Positions 25,572 through 34,829 of a DNA stretch of 64,000 bases are shown in pieces (the first letter of the stretch is position 1; every line of letters begins with the position of its first letter). The stretch spans positions 107,425-171,424 of the forward strand of contig CBCPMW010000013.1 of NCBI GenBank assembly GCA_965120375.1, in the 5' to 3' direction. Source of the stretch: CASPLG01 sp965120375. Lineage in GTDB: Bacteria; Bacillota; Clostridia; Oscillospirales; Acutalibacteraceae. Under the pieces are notes generated by a model. It saw only the letters and a program-made list of their open reading frames with translations, had not been told where the DNA came from and made no database searches. The translations under genes were made by a program, and so were the position numbers.

Positions 25572-28193
25572 TTGGTTCCTTATAACCTAAAAATAAATGA
25601 AATTATTAAATTTTTTAATACAAATGAAGATAAAGGATTGAAATCAATCAAAATAAATGAACTTTTGTTGAAGTTTGGAAAAAATAAATTACAGGAAACA
25701 AAAAGAAAAGGACCACTTGAAAGATTTTTTTTACAGCTTAGAGATCCTATGATTTTGATTTTGCTTTTTGCTGCTTTAGTTTCATTTTTTATTGCCCTGC
25801 GTGAAGCGAACTATATAAGCTTTTTTGAACCAGGTCTGATTTTATTAATTGTATTCGTAAATATAATTATCGGAACTATGCAGGAAAACAAAGCTGAAAA
25901 AGCACTTCAAGCTCTGAAAGATATGTCTTGTCCAAATGCTAAAGTTATTCGTGATGGAAAAGAAACCATTATAAATGCTGAGGATCTTGTTCCTGGAGAC
26001 ATAATAAAAATTGAAGCTGGAGATTTTGTTCCAGCTGATGCAAGAGTCATATCGTCTTTTTCACTTAAATGTGAAGAATCTACTATAACAGGGGAATCTA
26101 CTCAATCGAAAAAAAATGCTTTGGAAACTTTTCCAGAAAATACTCCAATTGGAGATAGAAAAAACATGATTCATTCAGGTTGTCCGGTAACGTATGGATC
26201 TGGAAAGGCAGTAGTAACATCTACGGGTATGCATACGGAAATTGGGAAAATTTCCAAACTTTTATCAGGTAATAGCGATTCTTCCACTCCACTGCAAGCA
26301 AAACTTGCAAAAATGGGAACATTCTTAGGATTTTTAGCACTTTTAGCTTGTATTCTTGTATTTTTTGCCGGCCTTTTAATTGGTATTCCAGTTGTAGATA
26401 TTTTATCAGTATCGATTTCTCTTGCTGTTTCAGCTATTCCTGAAGGGCTTCCGGCTGTAGTTACAATTGTTTTGTCTATAGGTGTACAACGAATGGCTAA
26501 AAGAAATGCGATAATTAGAAGGCTTCCAGCTGTAGAAACTTTGGGAAGTGCATCTGTGATTTGTTCTGATAAAACTGGGACTTTAACTCAAAATAAAATG
26601 AGTTTAGTAAAAGCATATTCAGACAAACAAAAAAAATTAGAAAAAATCTCAAAGTCAAATTCCGAAACTATACTTGAAATTTTAAAGTTTGCAGTCCTTT
26701 GCTCAAATGCTTCTGTTGATTTTTCGAATGGAAAAGAAAAGCGTATCGGAGATCCAACTGAGGTAGCAATTGTGGTGTCAGCGCACTTAAATGGAATAGA
26801 AAAGAGTATTTTAGATTCTTCATATAAAAGAATTTTTGAAATTCCATTTGATTCAAGTCGAAAACTTATGACAACAATAGTAGAAATAAACGGAAAAAAT
26901 ATAGTAATAGTCAAAGGTGCTTTTGATATTCTTGCTAAAAAATGTATAAAAGGTGATATAGATTCTGCAAAAAAGCAAAATGACCTTATGAGCAAAGATG
27001 CACTTAGGGTAATTGGCGTTGCATTTAAGGAAATCGAAGAAATCAATGATAATACACTTACTTCTGAGAAACTAGAAAATAATTTGACTTTTATGGGACT
27101 TCTTGGAATGATAGATCCCCCAAGACTTGGGGCAAAAAAAGCAGTCAACACATGTATAAAAGCCGGGATAAAGCCCGTTATGATTACCGGCGATCATATT
27201 TCTACAGCTTCGGCTATCGCAAAAGAATTAGGTATATTAGATGATAATCCAGATAGCATAATAGGAATAAGCGAACTTTCAAAAATGTCAGACGAAGAAC
27301 TTAGTAAAAAAGTTAAAAATATATCAGTTTATGCACGTGTTTCTCCAGAAGACAAAATAAGAATTGTTAATGCGTGGAAAAGACAAGGAGAAGTTGTTGC
27401 TATGACTGGTGATGGTGTAAATGATGCCCCTGCTTTAAAAGCTGCAGATATAGGATGTGCTATGGGTATTACTGGGACTGATGTTGCAAAAAATGCTGCT
27501 GATATGATTCTTACGGACGACAATTTTTCAACAATTGTTCATGCTATTAGACAAGGTCGAGGAATTTATGATAACATAAAAAAAGTTATAAGTTTTCTTT
27601 TGTCTACTAATATAGGAGAAGTTCTTGCCATTGTTTTTTCTATGATTTTATGTCAGCAAGTCTCCCTTACTTCTGTACAGCTTTTGCTAGTAAATTTAGT
27701 AACTGATGGTTTCCCTGCTATAGCACTTGGTATGGAACAAATTGATCATGAAATTATGCTTAGAAAACCGAAATCAAGAAACGAGAGTATATTTTCAAAT
27801 GGAGCTGGATTTCAAATAATATTTCAGGGTTTTTTGTTCGGAGTAATTACAGTTCTAGGATTTTATCACGCCAGAAATATTTTAGGTAGTATTGAAGCCG
27901 GTCAGACTATGGCGTTTTTCACTTTGGCAGTTTCACAAGCAATTCAGGCCTTCAATATGAAATCGCATCGTTCTTTGCTGAAAATAGATCTTTTTAATAA
28001 CAAAAAACTGAATATAGCAGTTTTAATGTCTCTTATAATGGTCCTTGTTGTTACTTTTTCTCCTGCTAACTCTATATTTAATTTAAACATAATTCCCTGG
28101 TATTTTTATCTAGAAGGCTTAATTCTTGCCTTGGTCCCAACTATCTTTATAGAGATTTCGAAATTTTTCAGTTTAGCAAAAAATAAATATTAG
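25572..28193 (+). CDS. Calcium-type P-type ATPase (P2A)
   Basis: Cation pump of 873 aa. It has the actuator TGES loop, the phosphorylation motif SDKTGTLT, MITGDH and GDGVNDAPAL, and ten predicted helices. Ca2+-site residues match SERCA: PEGLP (Glu309), TNIGEV (Asn768, Glu771) and NLVTDG (Asn796, Thr799, Asp800). In helix 8 the SERCA Glu908 position reads AVSQAIQAFN, a Gln, as in single-Ca pumps. It probably exports Ca2+ from the cytoplasm. TTG at 25572 is chosen because GGAGGTGATC (25559-25568) precedes it; the ATG at 25557 lies at or before that site and is rejected. Confidence 0.93.
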   Translation: MVPYNLKINEIIKFFNTNEDKGLKSIKINELLLKFGKNKLQETKRKGPLERFFLQLRDPMILILLFAALVSFFIALREANYISFFEPGLILLIVFVNIIIGTMQENKAEKALQALKDMSCPNAKVIRDGKETIINAEDLVPGDIIKIEAGDFVPADARVISSFSLKCEESTITGESTQSKKNALETFPENTPIGDRKNMIHSGCPVTYGSGKAVVTSTGMHTEIGKISKLLSGNSDSSTPLQAKLAKMGTFLGFLALLACILVFFAGLLIGIPVVDILSVSISLAVSAIPEGLPAVVTIVLSIGVQRMAKRNAIIRRLPAVETLGSASVICSDKTGTLTQNKMSLVKAYSDKQKKLEKISKSNSETILEILKFAVLCSNASVDFSNGKEKRIGDPTEVAIVVSAHLNGIEKSILDSSYKRIFEIPFDSSRKLMTTIVEINGKNIVIVKGAFDILAKKCIKGDIDSAKKQNDLMSKDALRVIGVAFKEIEEINDNTLTSEKLENNLTFMGLLGMIDPPRLGAKKAVNTCIKAGIKPVMITGDHISTASAIAKELGILDDNPDSIIGISELSKMSDEELSKKVKNISVYARVSPEDKIRIVNAWKRQGEVVAMTGDGVNDAPALKAADIGCAMGITGTDVAKNAADMILTDDNFSTIVHAIRQGRGIYDNIKKVISFLLSTNIGEVLAIVFSMILCQQVSLTSVQLLLVNLVTDGFPAIALGMEQIDHEIMLRKPKSRNESIFSNGAGFQIIFQGFLFGVITVLGFYHARNILGSIEAGQTMAFFTLAVSQAIQAFNMKSHRSLLKIDLFNNKKLNIAVLMSLIMVLVVTFSPANSIFNLNIIPWYFYLEGLILALVPTIFIEISKFFSLAKNKY

Positions 28194-28200
28194 AAAATAT

Positions 28201-28230
28201 TTGTCCTAACTTAGAAAAAAATGATATAAT
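28201..28230 (+). promoter_or_regulatory. Probable promoter of the GH24 lysozyme gene
   Basis: TTGTCC (28201-28206), 18-base spacer, perfect TATAAT (28225-28230), 35 bases before the ATG at 28266. The -35 is weak. Confidence 0.5.
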
Positions 28231-28265
28231 GCGTCGTAAAAAACAAAAGTTAGGGTGACAAGTCG

Positions 28266-29696
28266 ATGAATTATATAAAAAAATATAAAATGGCGGTCTT
28301 AAAATATGCATTAACTATTTATATGATTTCCCTTTTTTATTCTAATAAATTAAGCTGTGTTTTTGCCTCAGGAATTTTTCCTGAGAACTATTATTGTTTA
28401 GCTCAACAAAAAAGCATGATAATGTGCCCTTGTAACCGGAAAGCAAGTGAATTTACTTGGAATTTAATAGACAAAGATATAATACATTTAGACGAAAATG
28501 GAGTTATAACTGCAATTAAAACAGGAACTTCTGAAATTGAAGTAAAAGACAATAAAACAGATGAAATCTCTAAGTGTATTATAGAGGTAACACCTGCTGA
28601 ATATATATTCGCATTATATGCTCTACCCTGTGAAATTTCATCAGATTCGTCAGTAGAAGTTTTTGCTTTAACCAGTAAAAAAGTTAACAAGATTAAATTC
28701 ACTTTATACGGCGCTAATTTAAAAAAAACTTTATATGCAGAAAAATATAGCTTTCTAGAAAATAAAGTATTATGGTCTCTAAATTTGACTTCCCTAAAAA
28801 CAGGAAACTACACTATTGAAACTTCTGCTTTATTGGGTGAAGAATGGGCATCTGAAAATAGTAAAAAAATAAACTTAAATGTAAAAGAAAAAACTAGTTC
28901 AGCAAACTGTTCAAATGAAAAAAGATTTGCAAGCGAAAAAATAATAAAATTTATAGCTTCATGCGAAGGATTTGCAGCTAATTTATCCCCTGATTATAAA
29001 AATAAATTTTTTATAGGATATGGCCATATAGTCGACCCGTTTACACCTTTTTATCAAAACATAACAAAAGAAGAAGCTTTTTCTATTTTAATTAATGATG
29101 TAAATAACTCTTGTTATTCAAAAATTTTAAATAAATTTCTTGTTGAAAATAACGTTTATTTCAACCAAAATCACTTTGATGCCCTTTTAAGTTTTACATA
29201 TAATCTCGGTCCCAGCTGGATCGTAAATCAAAGTAGTCTTAAAAATTTAATTTTAAATATGAACACGGAAAAAACTTATGTTTTCGGTAAAATAACCTCA
29301 AAAGATGGTTTAAACCTCAGGGAAGGTCCATCTTTTAATGCAAAGAAAATAGCTTCTCTATATTATGGTCAGGAGATTGAAATCTTAAATCTTGATAAGT
29401 ATAATGAATCTTGGTATTTAGTCAAAACTTCTAGTGATAAAATTGGGTACTGTTTTTGTGATTACGTTAAAACTATAACGAAATCACTTGGGAAAAAATA
29501 TTTAAACGATATTGAAAGAGATCTGTTCATAAAAATTTTTTCTGCTTACCACCACGCTGGGGGAAAATGTAATCGAGCACTTCTTTCTAGACGTTTTCAT
29601 GAACTTGATATATTTTTAAATAATAAATATCTAGACTTTGATTATTTATACTGCAACAAAAAACCCTATGATATACCTGACTGCATAAAAATTTAA
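28266..29696 (+). CDS. Secreted GH24 lysozyme with Ig-like domain and inserted SH3 domain
   Basis: Exported muramidase-like protein of 476 aa. Order: signal peptide or anchor (about 8-35), bacterial Ig-like BIG2 domain (about 42-108), a second beta domain (about 112-207), then a phage-type GH24 lysozyme split in two. The first part (about 222-332) has Glu234 in CEGF, Asp243 and the GYGH motif; the C-terminal GH24 helices with AGGKCNRALLSRRFHE come at about 424-450. Between them sits a bacterial SH3 domain (about 339-402, GLNLREGPS). The Thr of the classical triad appears to be Phe. It would cleave peptidoglycan outside the cell. ATG start with own promoter. Confidence 0.87.
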   Translation: MNYIKKYKMAVLKYALTIYMISLFYSNKLSCVFASGIFPENYYCLAQQKSMIMCPCNRKASEFTWNLIDKDIIHLDENGVITAIKTGTSEIEVKDNKTDEISKCIIEVTPAEYIFALYALPCEISSDSSVEVFALTSKKVNKIKFTLYGANLKKTLYAEKYSFLENKVLWSLNLTSLKTGNYTIETSALLGEEWASENSKKINLNVKEKTSSANCSNEKRFASEKIIKFIASCEGFAANLSPDYKNKFFIGYGHIVDPFTPFYQNITKEEAFSILINDVNNSCYSKILNKFLVENNVYFNQNHFDALLSFTYNLGPSWIVNQSSLKNLILNMNTEKTYVFGKITSKDGLNLREGPSFNAKKIASLYYGQEIEILNLDKYNESWYLVKTSSDKIGYCFCDYVKTITKSLGKKYLNDIERDLFIKIFSAYHHAGGKCNRALLSRRFHELDIFLNNKYLDFDYLYCNKKPYDIPDCIKI

Positions 29697-29820
29697 TTTT
29701 GAAAATATTCATTTTACTTATAGAATATATCTTTATCAGTAAAAAAATTCTAAAATTTAAGGCATATCACAAAAAGTCTACACTTTTTAAGTTTTAAAAA
29801 GACCAAGAAGGATGGAAGAA

Positions 29821-31188
29821 ATGTCCGAAAATTCAAAAATAAATATGTCTAAAGTTCAAACTAAAATGCCCAAAGTAGAGATAGATAAACAACTAAGTAG
29901 CTTTGATGAAGTAGAACTTGGGTACAATAAAAAGTTAGCTTTACAAGAGGCTGCAAGATGTCTTGGTTGTAAACATAAACCATGTGCAAAAATGTGTCCT
30001 GCTAAAATAGAAATTCCCAATTTTATAAAATGCATTTTGAAAAATGATCTTGATCTTGCTTGTAGTATTTTATATAAATCTAGCCCTTTTCCGGCTATAT
30101 GTGGGCGAGTTTGTCCACAAGAAAAACAGTGCCAAGCTGGATGTGTACGAGGGAAAAGTGGTGAACCTGTTGCAATAGGAAACCTCGAAAGATACGCTTC
30201 GGAAAACGGTAAAATTAATTTTAGTTTACTTACAAAATCTAAAAATAATATTAAAATAGCGGTAATTGGAGCTGGTCCATCCGGCCTTGCATGTGCAAGA
30301 GATCTCGCACTTATGGGTTACTCTGTTACAGTTTTTGAATCTCTTGAATTACCCGGTGGAGTTTTAAGATATGGAATCCCTAAATTCCGTTTGCCTAAAA
30401 ATGTACTCGATAAGGAAATAAAATATATTCTGGACATTGGAGTTGAAATAATTAAAAATACAACCATAGGCAAAAAGATCACCTTAGATACTTTGTTCAG
30501 CGAAATGAAATACAAAGCTGTATATTTATCAACTGGAAGTTGGGTGGCAAAAAAACTTTCCATTCCAGGGGAAAATTTTAAAGGAGTTTATTCAGCTGTA
30601 GAATTCTTATATAAAGTAAATCTAGGTAAAGAAAATGAACTTTTTGATATAAAACCAAAAAATATAGTTGTAATAGGTGGTGGTAGCACCGCTATTGATG
30701 CTGCTAGAGTTGCAAAAAGATTGGGATCAAAAGTAACTTTAGTATATAGACGTACAAAAGAAAATATGTCCTGTGGAAAAGAAGAAATAATCCAAGCTAC
30801 TGAAGAAGGAATTGAATTTGAATTTTCTTATAAACCCATAAAAATTTTTGGCCAAAATGGAACTGTAAATTCTATAGAATTTGAAAAAAATCTAGAAAAT
30901 GAGGAAATAGAAAAAATTGATTATAATAAAAAAGATACTTTTGAAATAGAATGCGAGTGTATAGTGGTTGCGATTGGAAATAAACCAAATAAAATAGATC
31001 TTGGAGTTGCTCATAACAGTGATGGAAAAATAATTACAGATCCAGAAACAACTCAAACCTCAAAACAAGGAGTTTTTTCCGGTGGTGATGTTGCTGGTGG
31101 CCCATCTAAAGTTGTTTTTGCAATAAAATCCGGAAAAAAAGCAGCAGCTAATATAAACATATATCTTACTGGATCAGGGGATGGATAG
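29821..31188 (+). CDS. NADPH-dependent glutamate-synthase-small-subunit-like oxidoreductase
   Basis: FAD/NAD(P)H oxidoreductase of 455 aa of the GltD/SudA/NfnB type. The N-terminal part carries the double Cys array for two Fe-S clusters (CLGCKHKPCAKMC and CGRVCPQEKQCQAGC); then the FAD site GAGPSGLACARDL, the GGVLRYGIPKFRLP segment, a second nucleotide site GGGSTAIDAAR, and the C-terminal GDVAGG. No large glutamate synthase subunit or SudB/NfnA partner gene adjoins, so the true acceptor is unknown. ATG at 29821 is chosen because AAGGA ends eight bases before it; the ATG at 29812 overlaps that site. Confidence 0.9.
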   Translation: MSENSKINMSKVQTKMPKVEIDKQLSSFDEVELGYNKKLALQEAARCLGCKHKPCAKMCPAKIEIPNFIKCILKNDLDLACSILYKSSPFPAICGRVCPQEKQCQAGCVRGKSGEPVAIGNLERYASENGKINFSLLTKSKNNIKIAVIGAGPSGLACARDLALMGYSVTVFESLELPGGVLRYGIPKFRLPKNVLDKEIKYILDIGVEIIKNTTIGKKITLDTLFSEMKYKAVYLSTGSWVAKKLSIPGENFKGVYSAVEFLYKVNLGKENELFDIKPKNIVVIGGGSTAIDAARVAKRLGSKVTLVYRRTKENMSCGKEEIIQATEEGIEFEFSYKPIKIFGQNGTVNSIEFEKNLENEEIEKIDYNKKDTFEIECECIVVAIGNKPNKIDLGVAHNSDGKIITDPETTQTSKQGVFSGGDVAGGPSKVVFAIKSGKKAAANINIYLTGSGDG

Positions 31189-31241
31189 ATATAGAAAATA
31201 TTTTTATAAATAAAACTAAAATAAAAATAAATTTCTATTTT

Positions 31242-31799
31242 TTGTCTTTAATTTCTTGTTTTTTGGTAGTAAGCAATTCTAATGTAATGTCTATTGGAAT
31301 TTTGTCTTCTATTTTACATGAATTTGGTCATATTTTGGCTATGCTGATAAAAAATCATCAAATTAGTAGTATAAATATTGGTTTTTTTAAAGTAGATATT
31401 CTTGACAAAAATAGAAATTTAGTTCCTTATAACGACGATATATTTATTTTAGCAAGTGGATCGGTAGCAAATTTAACTGTATCTATGTTTTGTTTTATAA
31501 TTTTTTGTTTATTTAGGATTTATCTAGCAAAACAAATAGCATATATAAATTTTTTTATAGGGATGCTAAATATTCTTCCTATATCTTCGCTTGACGGAGG
31601 GCAAATTTTATCTATTTTTGTGCAAAAATCTTTTTCACCAGAATTTTCAAACATTTTATGTTTAGCAGTCTCATTTTTGTTTCTTTTTCCTTTGTCTATG
31701 GTAGGATTTTTAGTATTGTTGAAATCAAAATACAATTTTTCTTTATTTTTTATATGTTTTTGTTTAGTCTCTACTCTAATTTTAAAAAATGAAAGTTAG
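31242..31799 (+). CDS. Site-2-type M50 zinc protease (SpoIVFB-like), start uncertain
   Basis: Membrane metalloprotease of at least 185 aa with HEFGH (zinc ligands and catalytic Glu) in an early helix and SLDGGQ, the third-ligand LDGG motif, in a later helix. It resembles compact SpoIVFB-type S2P proteases lacking PDZ or CBS domains. The start is doubtful: TTG at 31242 has no ribosome site, while the frame stays open upstream to about 31152 and reads like a normal family N-terminus (DIENIFINKTKIKINFYF) without ATG, GTG or TTG. A purine-rich GGGGATGG lies near 31177-31184, at the end of the preceding gene, so a non-standard start is possible. Confidence 0.8.
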   Translation: MSLISCFLVVSNSNVMSIGILSSILHEFGHILAMLIKNHQISSINIGFFKVDILDKNRNLVPYNDDIFILASGSVANLTVSMFCFIIFCLFRIYLAKQIAYINFFIGMLNILPISSLDGGQILSIFVQKSFSPEFSNILCLAVSFLFLFPLSMVGFLVLLKSKYNFSLFFICFCLVSTLILKNES

Positions 31800-31877
31800 T
31801 AATTACTTGGAATGTAGTATAATCTTAAAAATAACAAGAATATAATCGTATAAAACAATTATGGAGGTTGTAATTTT

Positions 31878-32381
31878 ATGATTTTTAAAGAAATTAATCT
31901 TGAATTTTTAGAAATAAAACCTTTTGATTTTTTCAAAAATAGATGGGCTTTACTCACTGCCGGAAATAAAAATAAGTTAAATACAATGACGATAAGTTGG
32001 GGCTCTCTTGGGACACTATGGGAAAAAAATATTTCTTTTGTTTTTGTTAGACCTCAAAGATACACTTTCGAATTTATAGAAAAAGAGAATTATTATTCTA
32101 TTTGTTTTTTAGGTAAAAAAGATAGAAATTTGCTAAATGTCTGTGGGACTAAATCTGGACGAAATAGTGATAAAATTAAAGAAACAGGTCTTAGTCCAGT
32201 TTTTGATGAATTTGCGCCATACTTTAATCAATCCGAAATTACTTTTATATGTAAAAAAATTCACGGACAATTTTTTGATCCAAAATGCTTTATAGATAAA
32301 ACTATTCACAATGAGTATAAAACTTTTGATTATCATAAGATCTTTATAGGTGAAGTGAAAAAATGTCTAGTCAGGAGTTAA
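31878..32381 (+). CDS. Flavin reductase family protein
   Basis: FMN-binding split-barrel protein of 167 aa like small clostridial flavin reductases and flavoredoxins (PF01613). It shows the RWALLTAG start, the TISWGSLGTLW strand and FVFVRPQRYT for flavin binding, and the SICFLG strand. It probably reduces or carries FMN; the partner is unknown. ATG with GGAGGT 10 bases upstream. The stop codon is three bases before the SDR start, so the two genes form an operon. Confidence 0.88.
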   Translation: MIFKEINLEFLEIKPFDFFKNRWALLTAGNKNKLNTMTISWGSLGTLWEKNISFVFVRPQRYTFEFIEKENYYSICFLGKKDRNLLNVCGTKSGRNSDKIKETGLSPVFDEFAPYFNQSEITFICKKIHGQFFDPKCFIDKTIHNEYKTFDYHKIFIGEVKKCLVRS

Positions 32382-32383
32382 TC

Positions 32384-33118
32384 ATGAATAAAACCGTTGT
32401 AATCACTGGTGGGGCTACCGGAATCGGAAAAGAAATATCAAGTCAATTTTCTGATCTTGGTGAAAATGTAGTCATTGGGTACAATAAATCAAAAAAAGAA
32501 GCTTTAGGTTTACTTGAAAATTTAAGAAAAACTAATAAAAACATAGTAGCAATAAAAGCTGATTTATCATCAGAAAAAGAATCTGAAAATTTGGTACTTT
32601 CGGCGATTGATCAGTTCGGTAAAATTGATATTCTAGTAAACAACGCTGCAATATCGGAACAAAAACTGTTTACTGAAATTACTAAGTCTAGCTGGGATAA
32701 AATGATAAATATAAATCTAACTTCCTCATTTTTATGTACCAAAGTTGCAGTCAAAAATATGCTTAAACGTAAAAAGGGTAAAATAATAAATATATCTTCT
32801 GTTTGGGGGATTACAGGAGCATCGTGCGAAGTTCATTATTCGGCGGCTAAAGCTGGTTTAATCGGTTTTACAAAGGCTCTTGCTAAAGAACTTGGCCCTT
32901 CCGGCATAAATGTAAACTGTGTTTGTCCCGGAGTAATAAATACAGATATGATATCACACTTGTCCCCATCCTCTATAGAGAATCTTTTAGATCAAACTCC
33001 TATTAGCCGATTAGGTACACCGAAAGACATTGCAAAGGCTGTTTTATTTTTAGCTAGTGAAGATTCTGACTTTATAACAGGACAAATTATAAGTCCAAAT
33101 GGGGGATTTTTAATCTAA
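32384..33118 (+). CDS. Short-chain dehydrogenase/reductase, FabG-like
   Basis: Classical SDR of 244 aa: TGGATGIGK (NADPH loop), NNAA, the catalytic Ser in ISSVWG, YSAAK (Tyr and Lys), and NVNCVCPG. It is close to 3-oxoacyl-ACP reductase FabG, but the setting next to a flavin reductase rather than fab genes leaves the substrate open. ATG at 32384 is chosen because AGGAG lies six bases upstream; the in-frame ATG at 32363 lies inside the previous gene. Its 3' end overlaps the convergent small gene by nine bases. Confidence 0.9.
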   Translation: MNKTVVITGGATGIGKEISSQFSDLGENVVIGYNKSKKEALGLLENLRKTNKNIVAIKADLSSEKESENLVLSAIDQFGKIDILVNNAAISEQKLFTEITKSSWDKMININLTSSFLCTKVAVKNMLKRKKGKIINISSVWGITGASCEVHYSAAKAGLIGFTKALAKELGPSGINVNCVCPGVINTDMISHLSPSSIENLLDQTPISRLGTPKDIAKAVLFLASEDSDFITGQIISPNGGFLI

Positions 33119-33427
33119 ACTTACTAGTGGATTTTTGTTGTCTTTTAAGTATATAAATTTGTAATCGTTTGACATAAGCTTGCAAATTTTTTTAGTTTCT
33201 TCGTCCATACCACAATCTAAACATATTATATTTTGATTTTTGTCATTCCAGAGTATTTCGTTTGCTTTTTTTCTAAGCATCATTTCAATGTCATCTATAT
33301 GCCCTTTTAAAGGCAAAATTATTTCTTCACAACCTTTTTCTTCATCACTTTTTACTACATCCATGATATTTTTTACAAGTATACCCAAAACCAGTGTAAA
33401 TAACAAGGAAAATACAATATACTCCAA
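33110..33427 (-). CDS. Small membrane-anchored protein of unknown function
   Basis: Protein of 105 aa with one N-terminal membrane helix (about 2-24) and a soluble part containing LPLKGHIDDIEMMLRK and IICLDCGMDEETKKIC. I recall similar small proteins in clostridial genomes with the same Gly-His / acidic and Asp-x-Gly pattern, but no function is known to me. TTG start with AGAGGTG seven bases upstream supports real translation. It converges on the SDR gene and diverges from the M23 peptidase gene. Confidence 0.7.
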   Translation of the reverse strand: MEYIVFSLLFTLVLGILVKNIMDVVKSDEEKGCEEIILPLKGHIDDIEMMLRKKANEILWNDKNQNIICLDCGMDEETKKICKLMSNDYKFIYLKDNKNPLVSLD

Positions 33428-33444
33428 TTTATTTCACCTCTTTA

Positions 33445-33456
33445 ATACCATGGTAT
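33445..33456. promoter_or_regulatory. 12-bp perfect palindrome, possible operator
   Basis: ATACCATGGTAT lies in the intergenic region between the divergent small-protein gene (start 33427) and the M23 gene (start 33625). It is close to the ribosome site of the leftward gene. It could be a repressor site; there is no second copy nearby to support this. Confidence 0.3.
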
Positions 33457-33624
33457 GATCTAAAAGGGTAGGTTGCTACTCTTTCTCTTTTTTATGAATA
33501 AGATTTATTTTCAAAATCATCAAAAAGGTATGATATGTATGTTAGAAAATTTATTTGTAAATCTAGAATTTTATATTTTATTTTGTCATATATTTAATCA
33601 TAATCAAAGTTAAGGGTGAAGGTT

Positions 33625-34677
33625 TTGTTTATAATTAGAATAAAAAAAGAATCTATAATATTATTATTTTGTGCTATTTTTGCACTAATTTTGGTTTTTT
33701 GCTTATCACTAAGATCGGTTTATCTAGCAAATTCCAGTGTAAACAATAGACAAAAAAATGATGATGTTACTCAAAATAAAAAAAATTTTATAAAATATGT
33801 GGAGTTTACTCCAACTTATGAAGTTTTGGAACGAGCAATGAATGAAGATATAAAATCACAAAATGAAGAAACAAAAATTAACTGGATAGAAGTTTTAGCT
33901 TATCTAGCTAGCAATTATGGCGGAGATTTCAAAAAATATAAAAATCAAGATATGGATGAAATTGTAAAACATGTAAAAAATGGAGAGTCTGTGGAAAATA
34001 AAACAAAAAATCCAAAACTTTACAAATATTATTATGAAGCTTACCATGCTGTTTTAGGTGGATTTTTAGGGAAATATAGAGTACAAAGTGATCCAGAAAA
34101 TGATGAAGAAAATAACTGGACTGAGAAATATGGTCTTAAAGTTTTTTCACCTATTGCTAAAACGTTTCCATTTTGTCATTATGATGATTTTGGAGCTTCT
34201 AGATCGTATGGATATTCTCGTCCTCATTTAGGTCATGATTTGATGGCCGCAGTTGGAACCCCTGTTATAGCAGTTGAATCTGGAACTGTTGAAATTATGG
34301 GATGGAATCAATATGGTGGTTGGCGAATTGGAATACGAAGTTTTGACAAAAAGAGATATTACTATTACGCTCATCTTCGTCAAAATAGACCATTTCACTC
34401 AGAAATTACCGAAGGAAAAACTGTTACAGCTGGAGATGTTATAGGGTACGTCGGAAGAACAGGATATAGTTTCAAAGAAAATGTAAATAATATTTCTCAA
34501 AGTCATCTTCATATAGGTTTAGAACTTATATTTGACGAATCTCAAAAAGAATCAAATAACGAAATCTGGATTGATCTATACGCTATAACAAAACTTCTAG
34601 AAAAAAACAAATCATCAGTTATTCGAAATAAAGAAACTAAAGATTATCAAAGAAAACTAAAATTCTTAGAATTATAA
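33625..34677 (+). CDS. M23 family peptidoglycan endopeptidase, membrane anchored
   Basis: Protein of 350 aa with an N-terminal membrane helix (about 8-32), a helical region, and a LytM/M23 peptidase domain (about 180-325). The zinc motifs HLGHDLMA (HxxxD) and HLHIGLE (HxH) are intact, with AHL between them, so it should be an active endopeptidase cutting peptide cross-links in the wall. TTG at 33625 is chosen because AAGGGTG ends six bases before it; the GTG at 33616 lies within that site. A strong terminator follows. Confidence 0.88.
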   Translation: MFIIRIKKESIILLFCAIFALILVFCLSLRSVYLANSSVNNRQKNDDVTQNKKNFIKYVEFTPTYEVLERAMNEDIKSQNEETKINWIEVLAYLASNYGGDFKKYKNQDMDEIVKHVKNGESVENKTKNPKLYKYYYEAYHAVLGGFLGKYRVQSDPENDEENNWTEKYGLKVFSPIAKTFPFCHYDDFGASRSYGYSRPHLGHDLMAAVGTPVIAVESGTVEIMGWNQYGGWRIGIRSFDKKRYYYYAHLRQNRPFHSEITEGKTVTAGDVIGYVGRTGYSFKENVNNISQSHLHIGLELIFDESQKESNNEIWIDLYAITKLLEKNKSSVIRNKETKDYQRKLKFLEL

Positions 34678-34683
34678 ACTAAT

Positions 34684-34724
34684 CATTCTATTTGAAAAAA
34701 TAAAGCCTTATAGAATGTTTTTTT
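34684..34724 (+). terminator. Rho-independent terminator after the M23 gene
   Basis: CATTCTAT (34684-34691) pairs with ATAGAATG (34710-34717), 18-base loop, followed by seven T. Confidence 0.75.
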
Positions 34725-34829
34725 ATAAAAATTTTAATCAATTAAACTACAATTTTACTTTGAAATTTTTGATCATTTGTATATGAAAAAATATGGACAA
34801 AAAAGCTTTAAATTTTAACATTAATTTAC

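Noticed and set aside
26588..27151. 187-codon open frame on the minus strand inside the P-type ATPase gene
   Set aside because: Antisense to conserved P-ATPase motifs; low-complexity Ser/Phe/Ile-rich translation; no independent promoter.
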